From positions 1-52,642 of IMG/VR virus record IMGVR_UViG_3300037337_000202: a stretch of DNA of 52,642 nt. One strand, given 5' to 3'. The first letter of the stretch is position 1. Each line of letters begins with the position of its first letter. Position numbers and translations under genes: made by a program. Source of the DNA: a virus. Shown in pieces: positions 29,320 to 37,537 of this stretch. The notes beneath the pieces were generated by a model, which was not told where the DNA came from, did not search any database, and was given only the letters and a program-made list of their open reading frames with translations.

Positions 29320-29697
29320 ATGATGAATAAAATTACCGAATACATAGTACAAGCCGATAAAGAAAAAACCCAGTGGTTCCTGAATGGTAAACTCCATCGT
29401 GCTGGCGGCCCAGCCGTTGAGTATTATAATGGCCACAAGGAGTGGTACCGAAATGGTAAACTCCACCGCGTCAACGGACCAGCTATTGAGTATTCCGATG
29501 GACAAAGGGAGTGGTTCTTGAATGGAAACCCACACCGTGCCGACGGCCCAGCCGTTAAGTTGTCCAATGGTCACAAGGAATGGTTCTTGAATGGTGAGAA
29601 AGTAACCGAACAGGCTGTGATGAAACCGGTCAAGAAAATAACGGTTGTCGAAATCGAAGCCTTGCTTGGTTATTCCATCAAGATCATTGCTGGTTAA
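29320..29697 (+). CDS. HR-DGPA repeat protein 2
   Basis: 125 residues from ATG 29320. Three full repeats plus a partial one, with more diverged units (HRAGGPAVEYYNG, HRVNGPAIEYSDG). The C-terminal VEIEALLGYSIKIIAG domain is shared with copies 1, 3 and 4. Confidence 0.8.
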   Translation: MMNKITEYIVQADKEKTQWFLNGKLHRAGGPAVEYYNGHKEWYRNGKLHRVNGPAIEYSDGQREWFLNGNPHRADGPAVKLSNGHKEWFLNGEKVTEQAVMKPVKKITVVEIEALLGYSIKIIAG

Positions 29698-29699
29698 GG

Positions 29700-29729
29700 T
29701 TTTACTTTTATTCTGTGGTGTGGTATAAT
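29700..29729 (+). promoter_or_regulatory. Promoter P29700
   Basis: TTTTAC at 29700, TATAAT at 29724-29729, overlapping the stop of the previous repeat gene's trailer. Confidence 0.88.
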
Positions 29730-29748
29730 AACTTATCAACACGGAAAC

Positions 29749-30195
29749 ATGATGAATAAAATTATCGAATACACAGTACAAGTCGATGCACACAAAACCC
29801 AGTGGTTCCTAAATGGTAGACTCCACCGTACTGATGGGCCAGCCGTTGAGTATAATAATGGCACTAAGTCGTGGTACTTGAATGGTGAACTCCACCGGTC
29901 CAATGGACCAGCCGCTGAGTATAACAATGGCGACAAGATTTGGTTCTTGAATGGTAAACTCCATCGTACTGATGGACCAGCCGTTAAGTGGTCCGATGGC
30001 ACCAAGTCATGGTACTTGAATGGTAAACTCCATCGTACTGATGGCCCAGCTATTGAGTATTCAAACGGCGGCGGGTCGTGGTACTTAAATGATGTGAGAG
30101 TAACTGAAGAGGCTGTGATGAAACCGGTCAAGAAAATAACGGTTGTCGAAATCGAAGCCTTGCTTGGTTATTCCATCAAGATCATTGCTGGTTAA
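29749..30195 (+). CDS. HR-DGPA repeat protein 3
   Basis: 148 residues. Four full repeats plus a partial one, same N-terminal and C-terminal caps as copy 2. The two genes lie head to tail and are separated only by a promoter, as expected from tandem duplication followed by repeat gain. Confidence 0.8.
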   Translation: MMNKIIEYTVQVDAHKTQWFLNGRLHRTDGPAVEYNNGTKSWYLNGELHRSNGPAAEYNNGDKIWFLNGKLHRTDGPAVKWSDGTKSWYLNGKLHRTDGPAIEYSNGGGSWYLNDVRVTEEAVMKPVKKITVVEIEALLGYSIKIIAG

Positions 30196-30197
30196 GG

Positions 30198-30227
30198 TTT
30201 TACTTTTATTCTGTGGTGTGGTATAAT
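30198..30227 (+). promoter_or_regulatory. Promoter P30198 (leaderless type)
   Basis: TTTTAC at 30198, TATAAT at 30222-30227, ATG 5 nt later. Confidence 0.88.
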
Positions 30228-30232
30228 AACTT

Positions 30233-30517
30233 ATGAAAACAAAATCCAAACTTTCTCAGATCCGCAAACTTTTCAACGATGGTATGCTTGGTAGTGTAGA
30301 CATGGTATCCGTCAAGAAAACCGGCGAGATCGTGTTTCGTCGCGAGTATTACTACCGGCTCAATAATTCTGCACAAAAATTCTCGGATAATGTTTCCGAG
30401 CGTCTCAAGGCAGCGGGTATTGAGTTCACTGTGGTACAAATTGGCGATCACTGGGCGCCCTTTCGCGCTGGCGCATCTACGGCCAAATCTTCCCACTTTT
30501 ATATGATAATCAAGTGA
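30233..30517 (+). CDS. Hypothetical protein, leaderless mRNA
   Basis: 94 residues, basic at the N-terminus. No recognised family. Its stop overlaps the GTG of the next gene. Confidence 0.7.
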   Translation: MKTKSKLSQIRKLFNDGMLGSVDMVSVKKTGEIVFRREYYYRLNNSAQKFSDNVSERLKAAGIEFTVVQIGDHWAPFRAGASTAKSSHFYMIIK

Positions 30518-30828
30518 AGCCTAAAAAACTTGCCCCAAGCCAGTATACTAAGAAACCTGTATCCAATTCAATTCAAAAATTTGCGCTTCCTGGAACCATG
30601 CTAAAAAGTAAAAGTAATCCCTTGGTAGATACTGTAACCGTACGTGACGGCGGTCTAACATTCAAAACCTACCCCTCTCGGGTAACTTCAGGTAGCTCGA
30701 CTGCCTTCAAAGAAAGCCCAGTCTATACGGGAACAGAGGTAAAGGGAATTTCCCTTGTACATAAGTCTGGTTTTATGCCTGTCTTTACTGATGAGCAAGC
30801 AGTAGATTTTGCTAACATGCGCCGTTGA
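30514..30828 (+). CDS. Hypothetical protein, GTG start
   Basis: 104 residues. GTG at 30514 overlaps the upstream stop (GTGA) and gives MKPKKLAPSQYTKKPV. The last codons and trailer (30800-30845) are duplicated at 31073-31118. No recognised family. Confidence 0.65.
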   Translation: MKPKKLAPSQYTKKPVSNSIQKFALPGTMLKSKSNPLVDTVTVRDGGLTFKTYPSRVTSGSSTAFKESPVYTGTEVKGISLVHKSGFMPVFTDEQAVDFANMRR

Positions 30829-30829
30829 G

Positions 30830-30859
30830 TTTTACTTTTATTCCTGGGTCTGATATAAT
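30830..30859 (+). promoter_or_regulatory. Promoter P30830
   Basis: TTTTAC at 30830, TATAAT at 30854-30859, leader ATCAACTCGGAAATATC before ATG. Confidence 0.88.
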
Positions 30860-30881
30860 AACTTATCAACTCGGAAATATC

Positions 30882-31079
30882 ATGAAAACCATCACGCAAA
30901 TCAAAGCAGAACTCACCAGCCTCCGGGCCGAACACGAAGAAGCCTTGCTTAAACTCCAAGCTGAATTGAAGGACGCCCGGGCTAGAAGTGTTTACAGACC
31001 GGTTGAGCTGAGCCTAGATATGAGACTTATTTTGAAAAAAGCCGCTGCAGCAAACCTGCCCACGGACGACAAGCAGTAG
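30882..31079 (+). CDS. Small coiled-coil protein, paralogue 1
   Basis: 65 residues. MKTITQIKAELTSLRAEHEEALLKLQAEL is a likely coiled coil. The same pattern opens the next gene. Its last codons and stop fall in a segment copied from the end of the gene at 30514, so the true C-terminus may have been replaced. Confidence 0.68.
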   Translation: MKTITQIKAELTSLRAEHEEALLKLQAELKDARARSVYRPVELSLDMRLILKKAAAANLPTDDKQ

Positions 31080-31103
31080 ATTTTGCTAACACGCGCCGTT
31101 GAG

Positions 31104-31133
31104 TTTTACTTTTATTCCTTTGTGTGATATAAT
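31104..31133 (+). promoter_or_regulatory. Promoter P31104
   Basis: TTTTAC at 31104, TATAAT at 31128-31133, then AACAAGGAAACATC. It lies in a duplicated segment shared with P30830. Confidence 0.88.
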
Positions 31134-31155
31134 AACTTATCAACAAGGAAACATC

Positions 31156-31338
31156 ATGAAAACCATAACTCAGCTTAAAGCAGAATGCAAGGCACTCCGT
31201 GCCGAATACGAACGGTCCCTGGGCAAACTAGAAATTGAATTGAAGGCCGCCCGAGCCAGGAGTGGTTACAAACCAGTTGTGCCTAAGTACGAGCCTTACT
31301 TTGAGCAAGGACGTTGCAGTGAACCTACCCACGGTTGA
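31156..31338 (+). CDS. Small coiled-coil protein, paralogue 2
   Basis: 60 residues. MKTITQLKAECKALRAEYERSLGKLEIEL parallels the gene at 30882. No recognised family. Start after AAGGAAACATC. Confidence 0.7.
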   Translation: MKTITQLKAECKALRAEYERSLGKLEIELKAARARSGYKPVVPKYEPYFEQGRCSEPTHG

Positions 31339-31381
31339 GAAAGCAGGCGTTGTTTAATATACACACCACGGAAAGTTATCA

Positions 31382-31546
31382 ATGACCAAACCCAAACCGC
31401 AAGAAAAGAACTGCCAATCTTGTCTCCATCAAGCCTCTGGCCTCTCACATAATTACCTTTGGCAAGAATGCACCAAAGGGTGGGGCAAGCCAATGATGAT
31501 TGGTGTAGTTAAAAATATGTGCGGCATGTACCAACCCAAAAAATAA
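31382..31546 (+). CDS. Small cysteine-rich protein
   Basis: 54 residues with four cysteines (CQSC near 11-14, then Cys near 30 and 46), a possible zinc-binding arrangement. GGAAAG lies 8 nt before the ATG. Function unknown. Confidence 0.6.
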   Translation: MTKPKPQEKNCQSCLHQASGLSHNYLWQECTKGWGKPMMIGVVKNMCGMYQPKK

Positions 31547-31548
31547 TT

Positions 31549-32106
31549 ATGAACCACTCTATTCAACCAATCGATGTCCGCAATTCTTGGCACTGGAATT
31601 TACTAAAATTTGCCGGTCGAACAAAGTATCTTCTCCCACGGCATCGTCAATTAGACAATCCCGTTACCAGCTGCAATTATGTACGTGCCGTTCTATTTGC
31701 CATGGCCAAGGTTGTGCTTTGTCTGTTCTTGACACTTTTTCTATCCTACTTCGTGACCCTCACGATTATCTTAAATGTTATCTACCAGTGGAATATCACT
31801 GGTGATTTTCATCATGTGATGGAGATTATGCTATTGGATTTATCAGAACCTTATGGGACCATAGTTGTTCTAATAACTACGGCTCTCTTTGTTGGCGTTT
31901 CCTTGTGCGTCTCCCTCGGACTCATCTTTTCTGCAATAGCTACCAGTAACTTCATCTCGGTGAGAAACCGGCAGCGCCGCCACTCAATTTGGAAGGCCGA
32001 GGGGCGCACCGGCCTTCCAGCAGAACCAGCATACAAAAATTCCTCAACCTACAAGTTATACAAATCTTTTTCAGACAAGTACTGCGTGCCTATCCGAACC
32101 GAGTAA
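31549..32106 (+). CDS. Membrane protein with two helices
   Basis: 185 residues from ATG 31549. Hydrophobic segments at about 48-75 and 103-130 separated by a polar loop, with a basic cytoplasmic-type tail (RNRQRRHSIWK). The pattern of two helices with polar ends is common among phage inner-membrane proteins. No recognised family. Confidence 0.7.
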   Translation: MNHSIQPIDVRNSWHWNLLKFAGRTKYLLPRHRQLDNPVTSCNYVRAVLFAMAKVVLCLFLTLFLSYFVTLTIILNVIYQWNITGDFHHVMEIMLLDLSEPYGTIVVLITTALFVGVSLCVSLGLIFSAIATSNFISVRNRQRRHSIWKAEGRTGLPAEPAYKNSSTYKLYKSFSDKYCVPIRTE

Positions 32107-32110
32107 GTCT

Positions 32111-32191
32111 ATGTTCGAGATTCTAATGACTGGTTCTATAGTAAAGGGGAGATCATGCAACCCTTTCTCTGGCAAGCAAACAAGAATCTAG
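32111..32191 (+). CDS. 26-residue ORF
   Basis: MFEILMTGSIVKGRS followed by NPFSGKQTRI and a TAG stop. It ends just before promoter P32203. It may be the N-terminal remnant of a longer gene. Confidence 0.35.
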   Translation: MFEILMTGSIVKGRSCNPFSGKQTRI

Positions 32192-32202
32192 TCCTTGTGT
32201 AG

Positions 32203-32232
32203 TTTTACTTTTATTCTGAGACATGGTATAAC
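32203..32232 (+). promoter_or_regulatory. Promoter P32203
   Basis: TTTTAC at 32203; the -10 is TATAAC at 32227-32232. AACAAGGAAACATC leader follows. Confidence 0.85.
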
Positions 32233-32254
32233 AACTTATCAACAAGGAAACATC

Positions 32255-32698
32255 ATGAACAACACCACCGAATACACAGTACAAGTCGATGAAGAAAAAA
32301 CCCAATGGTTCTTTAATGGTAAACTCCATCGTACTGATGGCCCAGCAGTTGAGTATAATAATGGCGACAAGGCGTGGTTCCTGAATGGTAGGCGCCACCG
32401 TACCGATGGACCAGCTATTGAGTATAATAATGGCGACAAGTCGTGGTACTTGCATGGCGTACTCCATCGGACCGATGGACCAGCCGTTGAGTGGTCCGAT
32501 GGCCACAAGATTTGGTACTTGAATGGTAAACCCCATCGTGCCGATGGACCAGCCGTTGAGTATTCTAATGGCCACAAGATTTGGTACTTGAATGGTGAGA
32601 AAGTAACCGAACGGGCTGTAATGAAACCGGTCAAAGAAATGACGGTTGTCGAAATCGAAGCCTTGCTTGGTTATTCCATCAAGATCATTGTTGGTTAA
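32255..32698 (+). CDS. HR-DGPA repeat protein 4
   Basis: 147 residues. Four full repeats plus a partial one; caps as in copies 1-3 (VEIEALLGYSIKIIVG at the end). The antisense frame is also open because of the repeat composition, but it lacks any support as a gene. Confidence 0.8.
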   Translation: MNNTTEYTVQVDEEKTQWFFNGKLHRTDGPAVEYNNGDKAWFLNGRRHRTDGPAIEYNNGDKSWYLHGVLHRTDGPAVEWSDGHKIWYLNGKPHRADGPAVEYSNGHKIWYLNGEKVTERAVMKPVKEMTVVEIEALLGYSIKIIVG

Positions 32699-32719
32699 AG
32701 TTTCTCCCACACATCTAGA

Positions 32720-32749
32720 TTTTACTTTTACTCTTACCTGTGGTATAAT
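32720..32749 (+). promoter_or_regulatory. Promoter P32720 (leaderless type)
   Basis: TTTTAC at 32720, TATAAT at 32744-32749, ATG 5 nt later. Confidence 0.85.
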
Positions 32750-32754
32750 ACCTC

Positions 32755-33021
32755 ATGACACAAAATCTACTCTCAGACTACTCCAAGGAACTAAAGCAAG
32801 ACTCTGAAATGAGTCTTGAAAGTCTTATCGACAGCCATCGATATCTCAGAGAACGGTATAAAAATGCCCGCGCTGAGGGTCTAGAGCAGCTACTTCGGTT
32901 TCGAGAGCTTGGGACCGAGCAAGGATATGCAACTGTTACAAATGGTGAATACATTGCCATCTCAAAGCTTAAGAGTATGACCCTTGCCGAAATTGTTGAC
33001 TTCATTGGTACGAAAGATTAA
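32755..33021 (+). CDS. Hypothetical protein, leaderless mRNA
   Basis: 88 residues, helical and highly charged (RYLRERYKNARAEGLEQLLRF). No recognised family. Start fixed by the promoter. Confidence 0.7.
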   Translation: MTQNLLSDYSKELKQDSEMSLESLIDSHRYLRERYKNARAEGLEQLLRFRELGTEQGYATVTNGEYIAISKLKSMTLAEIVDFIGTKD

Positions 33022-33022
33022 A

Positions 33023-33295
33023 ATGAGATTGCTAATCAATGAACCTATTCTACTGACATTAAATCTTCAGGGTGAAGAATGGTATGAGTTTTCTTGCATT
33101 CTTACCTTCTTTAGCATTCGTACAGCAGTCGAAGGTAGATTTTTTATTCTCCTAGCTCAAAAAATCAACTTGGACGAGATTAAGATTAATGAATTTCTTA
33201 GCTTCCTAGACAGTAGTGAATATGTCCTTTCATATGGCAATCTAGGTGGCGCTGGCTGTGAACTGTCACTGAATATGAGTAAACCACAACTATGA
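33023..33295 (+). CDS. Hypothetical protein
   Basis: 90 residues from ATG 33023, 1 nt after the previous stop. No recognised family. Its stop overlaps the next start. Confidence 0.65.
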   Translation: MRLLINEPILLTLNLQGEEWYEFSCILTFFSIRTAVEGRFFILLAQKINLDEIKINEFLSFLDSSEYVLSYGNLGGAGCELSLNMSKPQL

Positions 33296-33387
33296 TTGAC
33301 TATTTACTACTATTACTGTTTTTAGCCCTATTAGCCCTATTGATATGTGGTTTTCTATTGGTAATGTACAATTTAGACAATGAGTAA
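33292..33387 (+). CDS. 31-residue membrane peptide, duplicated
   Basis: A single hydrophobic segment (MIDYLLLLLLFLALLALL then ICGFLLVM). The start region and first 20 codons recur almost exactly at 33397, together with the preceding GAGTAAACCACAAC. This looks like a recent tandem duplication. Confidence 0.55.
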   Translation: MIDYLLLLLFLALLALLICGFLLVMYNLDNE

Positions 33388-33396
33388 ACCACAACC

Positions 33397-33576
33397 ATGA
33401 TTGACTATTTACTACTATTACTGTTTTTAGCCCTAATGATATGTGGTTTTCTATTGGTAATGGATTCAGTTCTAGAGTCAGTAGATAAAAAAGCCAGGGT
33501 CATTGATTCAGCCATCGGTGGCTTTGTTATGGGCTCATTTTTCTCACTGTGTTTTGCCATTATTAATAGACTATGA
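33397..33576 (+). CDS. Small membrane protein, longer copy of the duplication
   Basis: 59 residues. The N-terminal hydrophobic segment equals the upstream peptide minus four residues, followed by VLESVDKKARVIDSAIGG and a second hydrophobic segment. Probably the intact parent gene. The stop overlaps the next ATG. Confidence 0.65.
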   Translation: MIDYLLLLLFLALMICGFLLVMDSVLESVDKKARVIDSAIGGFVMGSFFSLCFAIINRL

Positions 33577-34229
33577 ATAAAGAAGATTATAAAAAATATC
33601 CTAATCATTTTGTGGCTAGCGATATTCACTTCAATCACAAAAACATTCTAAAGTATAATGCTGCTAGTCGCGGTGATGGCCGCGACTATGATACTCTGAC
33701 TGAAGACGAGATTACAGACCTCGTCCACAAAATGAATGAGAAAATCATCGCCAACTGGAATTCTATGATTGGTCCAGATGATAACACATTTATCTTGGGT
33801 GATCTGTTCATGGGCCAAATGAAGTTTGCCGTAGATATCTTGAACCGAATGAATGGCTTCAAGTCGATTATTCTCGGTAACCATGATCGGGGACTAATGA
33901 AGTTGCCTGAGTTTCAAACCCGGGAAAGCAAACTGGCTATTAAAGTGTTGAGTACTCGGGACTATCTTTGCTTCTCACCCCGTAAGGGTGTTGGTATGGT
34001 ATTCAGCCACTTTCCGATGGCGAGTTGGGACGGCATGAGTAAAGCTGCCATACATTGTCACGGACATCTTCATGGGGCTCCAGTTCAAGTAATTGATGCT
34101 AAAAATAAACGTATTATGGATGTTGGCATTGATACTAATAATCTATTCCCATACCATATTGAAGAAGTTATCTCAAAAATGCAGAAGATCGAACTACCAA
34201 AACACGATCACCACATGAAGGAGCTCTGA
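33573..34229 (+). CDS. Calcineurin-like metallophosphoesterase
   Basis: 218 residues. The binuclear metal motifs are visible: ASDIHFNHKNI near 15, ILGDLF near 70, ILGNHDRG near 97, FSHFP near 145 and HCHGHLHG near 163. The family includes phosphodiesterases and nucleases; the substrate here is unknown. It is a different subfamily from the protein at 40885. Start overlaps the upstream stop (ATGA). Confidence 0.88.
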   Translation: MNKEDYKKYPNHFVASDIHFNHKNILKYNAASRGDGRDYDTLTEDEITDLVHKMNEKIIANWNSMIGPDDNTFILGDLFMGQMKFAVDILNRMNGFKSIILGNHDRGLMKLPEFQTRESKLAIKVLSTRDYLCFSPRKGVGMVFSHFPMASWDGMSKAAIHCHGHLHGAPVQVIDAKNKRIMDVGIDTNNLFPYHIEEVISKMQKIELPKHDHHMKEL

Positions 34230-34231
34230 GA

Positions 34232-34393
34232 ATGACTATCATACCACGCCCTACTTATGAAAATAATAAAACTTATCCTATTCTTGTTCGGTGTGGTGGA
34301 TATAACAAAATTGTAGAGATGCTCGGGATTCATGTCAATGCCTATAATCTAGCCTTAGCCACACAGTTAAGTATAAAAAATTCTAAACCATAG
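34232..34393 (+). CDS. Small hypothetical protein
   Basis: 53 residues, starting 2 nt after the phosphoesterase stop with GGAG upstream. No recognised family. Confidence 0.6.
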   Translation: MTIIPRPTYENNKTYPILVRCGGYNKIVEMLGIHVNAYNLALATQLSIKNSKP

Positions 34394-34406
34394 AAAGACC
34401 ATATTA

Positions 34407-34608
34407 TGATAGTAGAACTTGAAACAGATAAAAGCGGCTCTTGTATTTTGCCGCATCTGCAAAACATGGTAAAAATTTTACTGTGATCATAGAAGAAACA
34501 CTCAAAATTTTAACAACTGTCGAAATATTAGAAGAATACTTAATAGGAAACATAAAATGGACAGAAAAATATGACTCAAAATACAAAGCAAAATATCTTA
34601 ACCCATAA
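34407..34608 (+). pseudogene. Small gene with frameshift
   Basis: ATG 34407 starts IVELETDKSGSC and stops at about 34486. A second frame (YFAASAKHGKNFTVIIEETLKI...) is open from about 34436 to TAA at 34606. One indel near 34440 would join them into a protein of about 66 residues. Confidence 0.45.
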
Positions 34609-34611
34609 CAA

Positions 34612-35027
34612 TCAGCTCATCCTGATAAGGGGGTTACCCAGGCAGTGGTAAATCCACATTAGCTCGTGATATAATGGGCTCACGAGAGCCTGGTACGGTA
34701 GCCTGGTTTGAGGCAGATCATTATTTTTATGATAAAGCCGGAAACTATAACTGGGATGGAATGAAGATTGGAAATGCACACTCCTGGTGTCAGAATTCAA
34801 CCTATGAAGCCTTTGAACAGGGTAAAACGGTTATCGTATCAAATACATTTACATTGAAACGAGAACTGAAACCATATTTTGGTATGATTCAGGATTATAA
34901 AAAGGATCCAACAGTTATCTGCCTACAATCTAATTGGGGCTCTATTCATGGTGTGCCCGATAATGTCCTAGCCAATATGAGCAAAAGATTTGAATTTGAC
35001 ATTGAAGATCTATTTTTAAAAAATTAA
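34612..35027 (+). pseudogene. P-loop kinase-like gene, frameshifted in Walker A
   Basis: The frame from 34674 (ATG) encodes 117 residues: WFEADHYFYDKAGNYNWDG, AHSWCQ and VIVSNTFTLKRELKPY, typical of phage and eukaryotic P-loop nucleotide or polynucleotide kinase-like proteins. The missing Walker A is upstream: LILIRGLP in one frame and GSGKSTLARDI in the other, separated by one extra C in the ACCC at about 34637. As written the gene has lost ATP binding. A read error is possible. Confidence 0.65.
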
Positions 35028-35031
35028 TATA

Positions 35032-35886
35032 ATGAAACAATATCACGACGCCCTAAACCATATTCTAGAAACCGGTAAGAAAAAAGATGATCGTACCGGA
35101 GTAGGTACTCAGTCTGTTTTTGGTTATCAAATGCGCTTTGATTTACAAGAGGGATTTCCAGCAATTACAACCAAAAAACTTGCTTGGAAAAGTGTGGTTA
35201 GCGAACTATTGTGGTTTTTAGAGGGTAGTGGAGATGAACGCCGTCTTGCGAAAATCCTACATGGTACACGAGATTCTAGTAAATCAACTATTTGGACTGC
35301 TAATGCCGATGCCGAATATTGGAAACCAAAGGCCAAATTCGATGGTGATTTAGGTCGGGTTTACGGGGTTCAATGGAGGCATTGGCGCGCAACGGGTCAA
35401 TTAGACTCATTAAGGGAAATCGATCAATTATCTATTCTGATCGATGGGTTAAAAAATGATCCCAATAGCCGTAGGCATATTCTTAGTGCCTGGAATCCAG
35501 GTGAACTAGACCAAATGGCTTTACCCCCATGTCATATTCTAAGCCAATTTGATGTGACCGATGGCAAACTAAGTTGTCAATTATATCAGCGTAGCGCAGA
35601 TATGTTCCTAGGTGTCCCGTTCAACATTGCCAGTTATAGTTTACTGACACATATCATCGCCAAGGAATGTAATCTAGAGGTTGGTGAGTTTATCTGGGTC
35701 GGTGGTGATTGCCATATCTATAACAATCATATCGATGCAGTAAAGGAACAACTCGGCCGTGACTATCGAGCGCTACCTACATTAGGTATTACTGATAAGT
35801 TGTCATGGGATCAATACAGCTTGAATGATTTTACATTAGTAGGATATGATCCACACCCAGCCATCAAAGCACCAATGGCAGTATAA
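35032..35886 (+). CDS. thyA: Thymidylate synthase
   Basis: 284 residues (E. coli 264). It methylates dUMP to dTMP with methylene-tetrahydrofolate. Motifs: [19 protein letters not shown] at 20-38, WFLEGS near 61, [12 protein letters not shown] near 107, the catalytic LPPCH (Cys167), [18 protein letters not shown] near 190 and [12 protein letters not shown] near 221. Nothing key is missing. It would use cofactor made by the phage GlyA and dUMP made by the dCMP deaminase at 49682. Confidence 0.96.
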   Translation: MKQYHDALNHILETGKKKDDRTGVGTQSVFGYQMRFDLQEGFPAITTKKLAWKSVVSELLWFLEGSGDERRLAKILHGTRDSSKSTIWTANADAEYWKPKAKFDGDLGRVYGVQWRHWRATGQLDSLREIDQLSILIDGLKNDPNSRRHILSAWNPGELDQMALPPCHILSQFDVTDGKLSCQLYQRSADMFLGVPFNIASYSLLTHIIAKECNLEVGEFIWVGGDCHIYNNHIDAVKEQLGRDYRALPTLGITDKLSWDQYSLNDFTLVGYDPHPAIKAPMAV

Positions 35887-35889
35887 CTT

Positions 35890-36105
35890 ATGAAAACTTT
35901 ACTTTCCACCCGCCCATTGACTCCAGAAACTAAGGCGACCCAGCGTGGCTGGGTCTGCATATCCACCGGAGAACTACTGGTGGCTGTAAAAAATCTAGCA
36001 GAAAAGTTAGGTGTCGAGGTTGCTCCGGAGGCGCCAGAGGACGCTAAGCCCGTGTTAGAGCGCGTTAAGCGTGGTCCAGGTAGACCACGGAAGGTTCCCG
36101 CTTAA
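35890..36105 (+). CDS. Small protein with C-terminal AT-hook
   Basis: 71 residues. The C-terminal KRGPGRPRKVP is a classical AT-hook, a minor-groove DNA-binding motif. The rest is acidic in the middle (VAPEAPEDAKP). It starts 3 nt after thyA. Confidence 0.72.
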   Translation: MKTLLSTRPLTPETKATQRGWVCISTGELLVAVKNLAEKLGVEVAPEAPEDAKPVLERVKRGPGRPRKVPA

Positions 36106-36130
36106 GAACGACTAGAGCGCGTCTCAGGTA

Positions 36131-36160
36131 TTTTACTTTTATTCTAAGTCGTGATATAAA
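36131..36160 (+). promoter_or_regulatory. Promoter P36131
   Basis: TTTTAC at 36131, -10 TATAAA at 36155-36160. The gene starts at ATG 36192 with no clear AAGGA leader. Confidence 0.78.
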
Positions 36161-36191
36161 ACTCATTAACATCAAACTCCTAGGCAATATT

Positions 36192-36554
36192 GTGAATACC
36201 CGAACCAAACAAGAATCGTTCCAACATATTCTGGCAGAATTTGACGCCAACCGCTTAGGAGCGATGGATGATCGCGGATGTCTCTATGAAGCTCCCGACG
36301 GCAAACACTGTGGGGTTGGGTGTTTGTTTACTCCGGAACAACATGCATGGATTCAAGAACGGTACCTGAACAGCGACAGCATCGAGGAGTTAGCTGTATC
36401 AATGGGAAAAGAGAGTTTATTCCTCACGACCGGTATGTCAATTGACGAACTAAATGAACTTCAATATTATCACGATGATGAGCACTTTGGCGAATTTAAT
36501 TCATCATTCACACGCGATAATTTTAGAAATTATCTTGTTACAAATGCATCATAA
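36192..36554 (+). CDS. CGVGCL-motif protein, paralogue 1
   Basis: 120 residues. GCLYEAPDGKHCGVGCLFT at about 29-47 is a cysteine motif that also occurs in the paralogue at 37534. Similar YxxPDGxxCxVGC motifs occur in uncharacterised bacterial proteins, from memory. A metal or redox role is possible. Opening residues MNTRTKQ match MNIRTKK of the paralogue. Confidence 0.7.
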   Translation: MNTRTKQESFQHILAEFDANRLGAMDDRGCLYEAPDGKHCGVGCLFTPEQHAWIQERYLNSDSIEELAVSMGKESLFLTTGMSIDELNELQYYHDDEHFGEFNSSFTRDNFRNYLVTNAS

Positions 36555-36571
36555 GAACTTGAGAATATATT

Positions 36572-37537
36572 ATGGGCGGAAACGTATTTAAGCAAGATCA
36601 AACCAGGCGCTATGAGTCTGGTGAGTACTTAGAGCTTGTCGAAAAAATCAAGCCACGCCTAGAATCTCTATCCAATAGATTCAAAGTTATCCCTGCCTAC
36701 AAAGGCAAGGAAAGTTTCGGAGACATGGATATCCTGATTATTCCTAGCAAAGAGTGGAATAAATCTCTGCTCGATCTAACCTTCAACTCTGGGGGAGATG
36801 TTATCCATAATGGAGGAGTTTGGTCACTAGTTTTTGAGCAGATTCAGGTCGATCTTATTATGACTTCAGAACAAGAGTTTAATGCCGCTCTTGACTACTT
36901 TGGTTATAATGATTTTGGAAATCTTAGGGGAAAGGTAATCCATAAATTCGGTTTAAAATATGGCCACGACGGATTATCACTTCCGGTTCGGTCGGCCGAT
37001 AACACAATCGGAACCATCATCTTATCTCAAGATCCTGTGGTAATTAATGAGATGTTTGGCTTCAAGCTTGAAGCCTTCGAGACTCTAGAGGAAATGTTTG
37101 AGTCAGTCATTGACTCTTATTTCTTCAACCCAACGGTATTTGCCTGGGAACAAATGAATGCGCCATCCAGAATTCGTGATAAAAAGCGAACGACATATCA
37201 TGCATTTCTAGAGTATATAAACGGAAAAGATTATCCCTTTCCGTATGAGTTTAATCCCGACAAATCTGGTTACCTAACTTGGATCTTTGAAAACTTTCCC
37301 CTAAAGAAACCAGAGTATGATGCTCTATGGGCTAGGAAAAAATTGCTTGAATCTGCTGCAGAGAAATTCAATGGTAATTTAGTCCGTGCCTGGTCGGGGT
37401 TAGAGGGTGTAGAGCTAGGCAATCTAATGAGAAATCTTAGGCCCATTATGAACGCCGAGCGTGTTCTTGATCTCTCTGAGACCGAACTCAGGAATATCGT
37501 GCATGAAATGTATATCAACTTAAAAGAAAGCAAATGA
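36572..37537 (+). CDS. Nucleotidyltransferase-like phage protein
   Basis: 321 residues. GKESFGDMDILIIPSKEW at about 46-63 and VWSLVFEQIQVDLIM near 90-104 provide the three acidic residues of a pol-beta-type nucleotidyltransferase core. The helical C-terminal two thirds are unassigned. I recall similar proteins in other large phages. Substrate is unknown. It lies between the two CGVGCL paralogues. Confidence 0.75.
   Translation: MGGNVFKQDQTRRYESGEYLELVEKIKPRLESLSNRFKVIPAYKGKESFGDMDILIIPSKEWNKSLLDLTFNSGGDVIHNGGVWSLVFEQIQVDLIMTSEQEFNAALDYFGYNDFGNLRGKVIHKFGLKYGHDGLSLPVRSADNTIGTIILSQDPVVINEMFGFKLEAFETLEEMFESVIDSYFFNPTVFAWEQMNAPSRIRDKKRTTYHAFLEYINGKDYPFPYEFNPDKSGYLTWIFENFPLKKPEYDALWARKKLLESAAEKFNGNLVRAWSGLEGVELGNLMRNLRPIMNAERVLDLSETELRNIVHEMYINLKESK

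Noticed and set aside
32239-32634. Minus-strand ORF mirroring repeat protein 4 (also at 27866 and 29736)
   Set aside because: It exists because the 69-bp repeat has no stops in that frame. All promoter and start signals are on the + strand.
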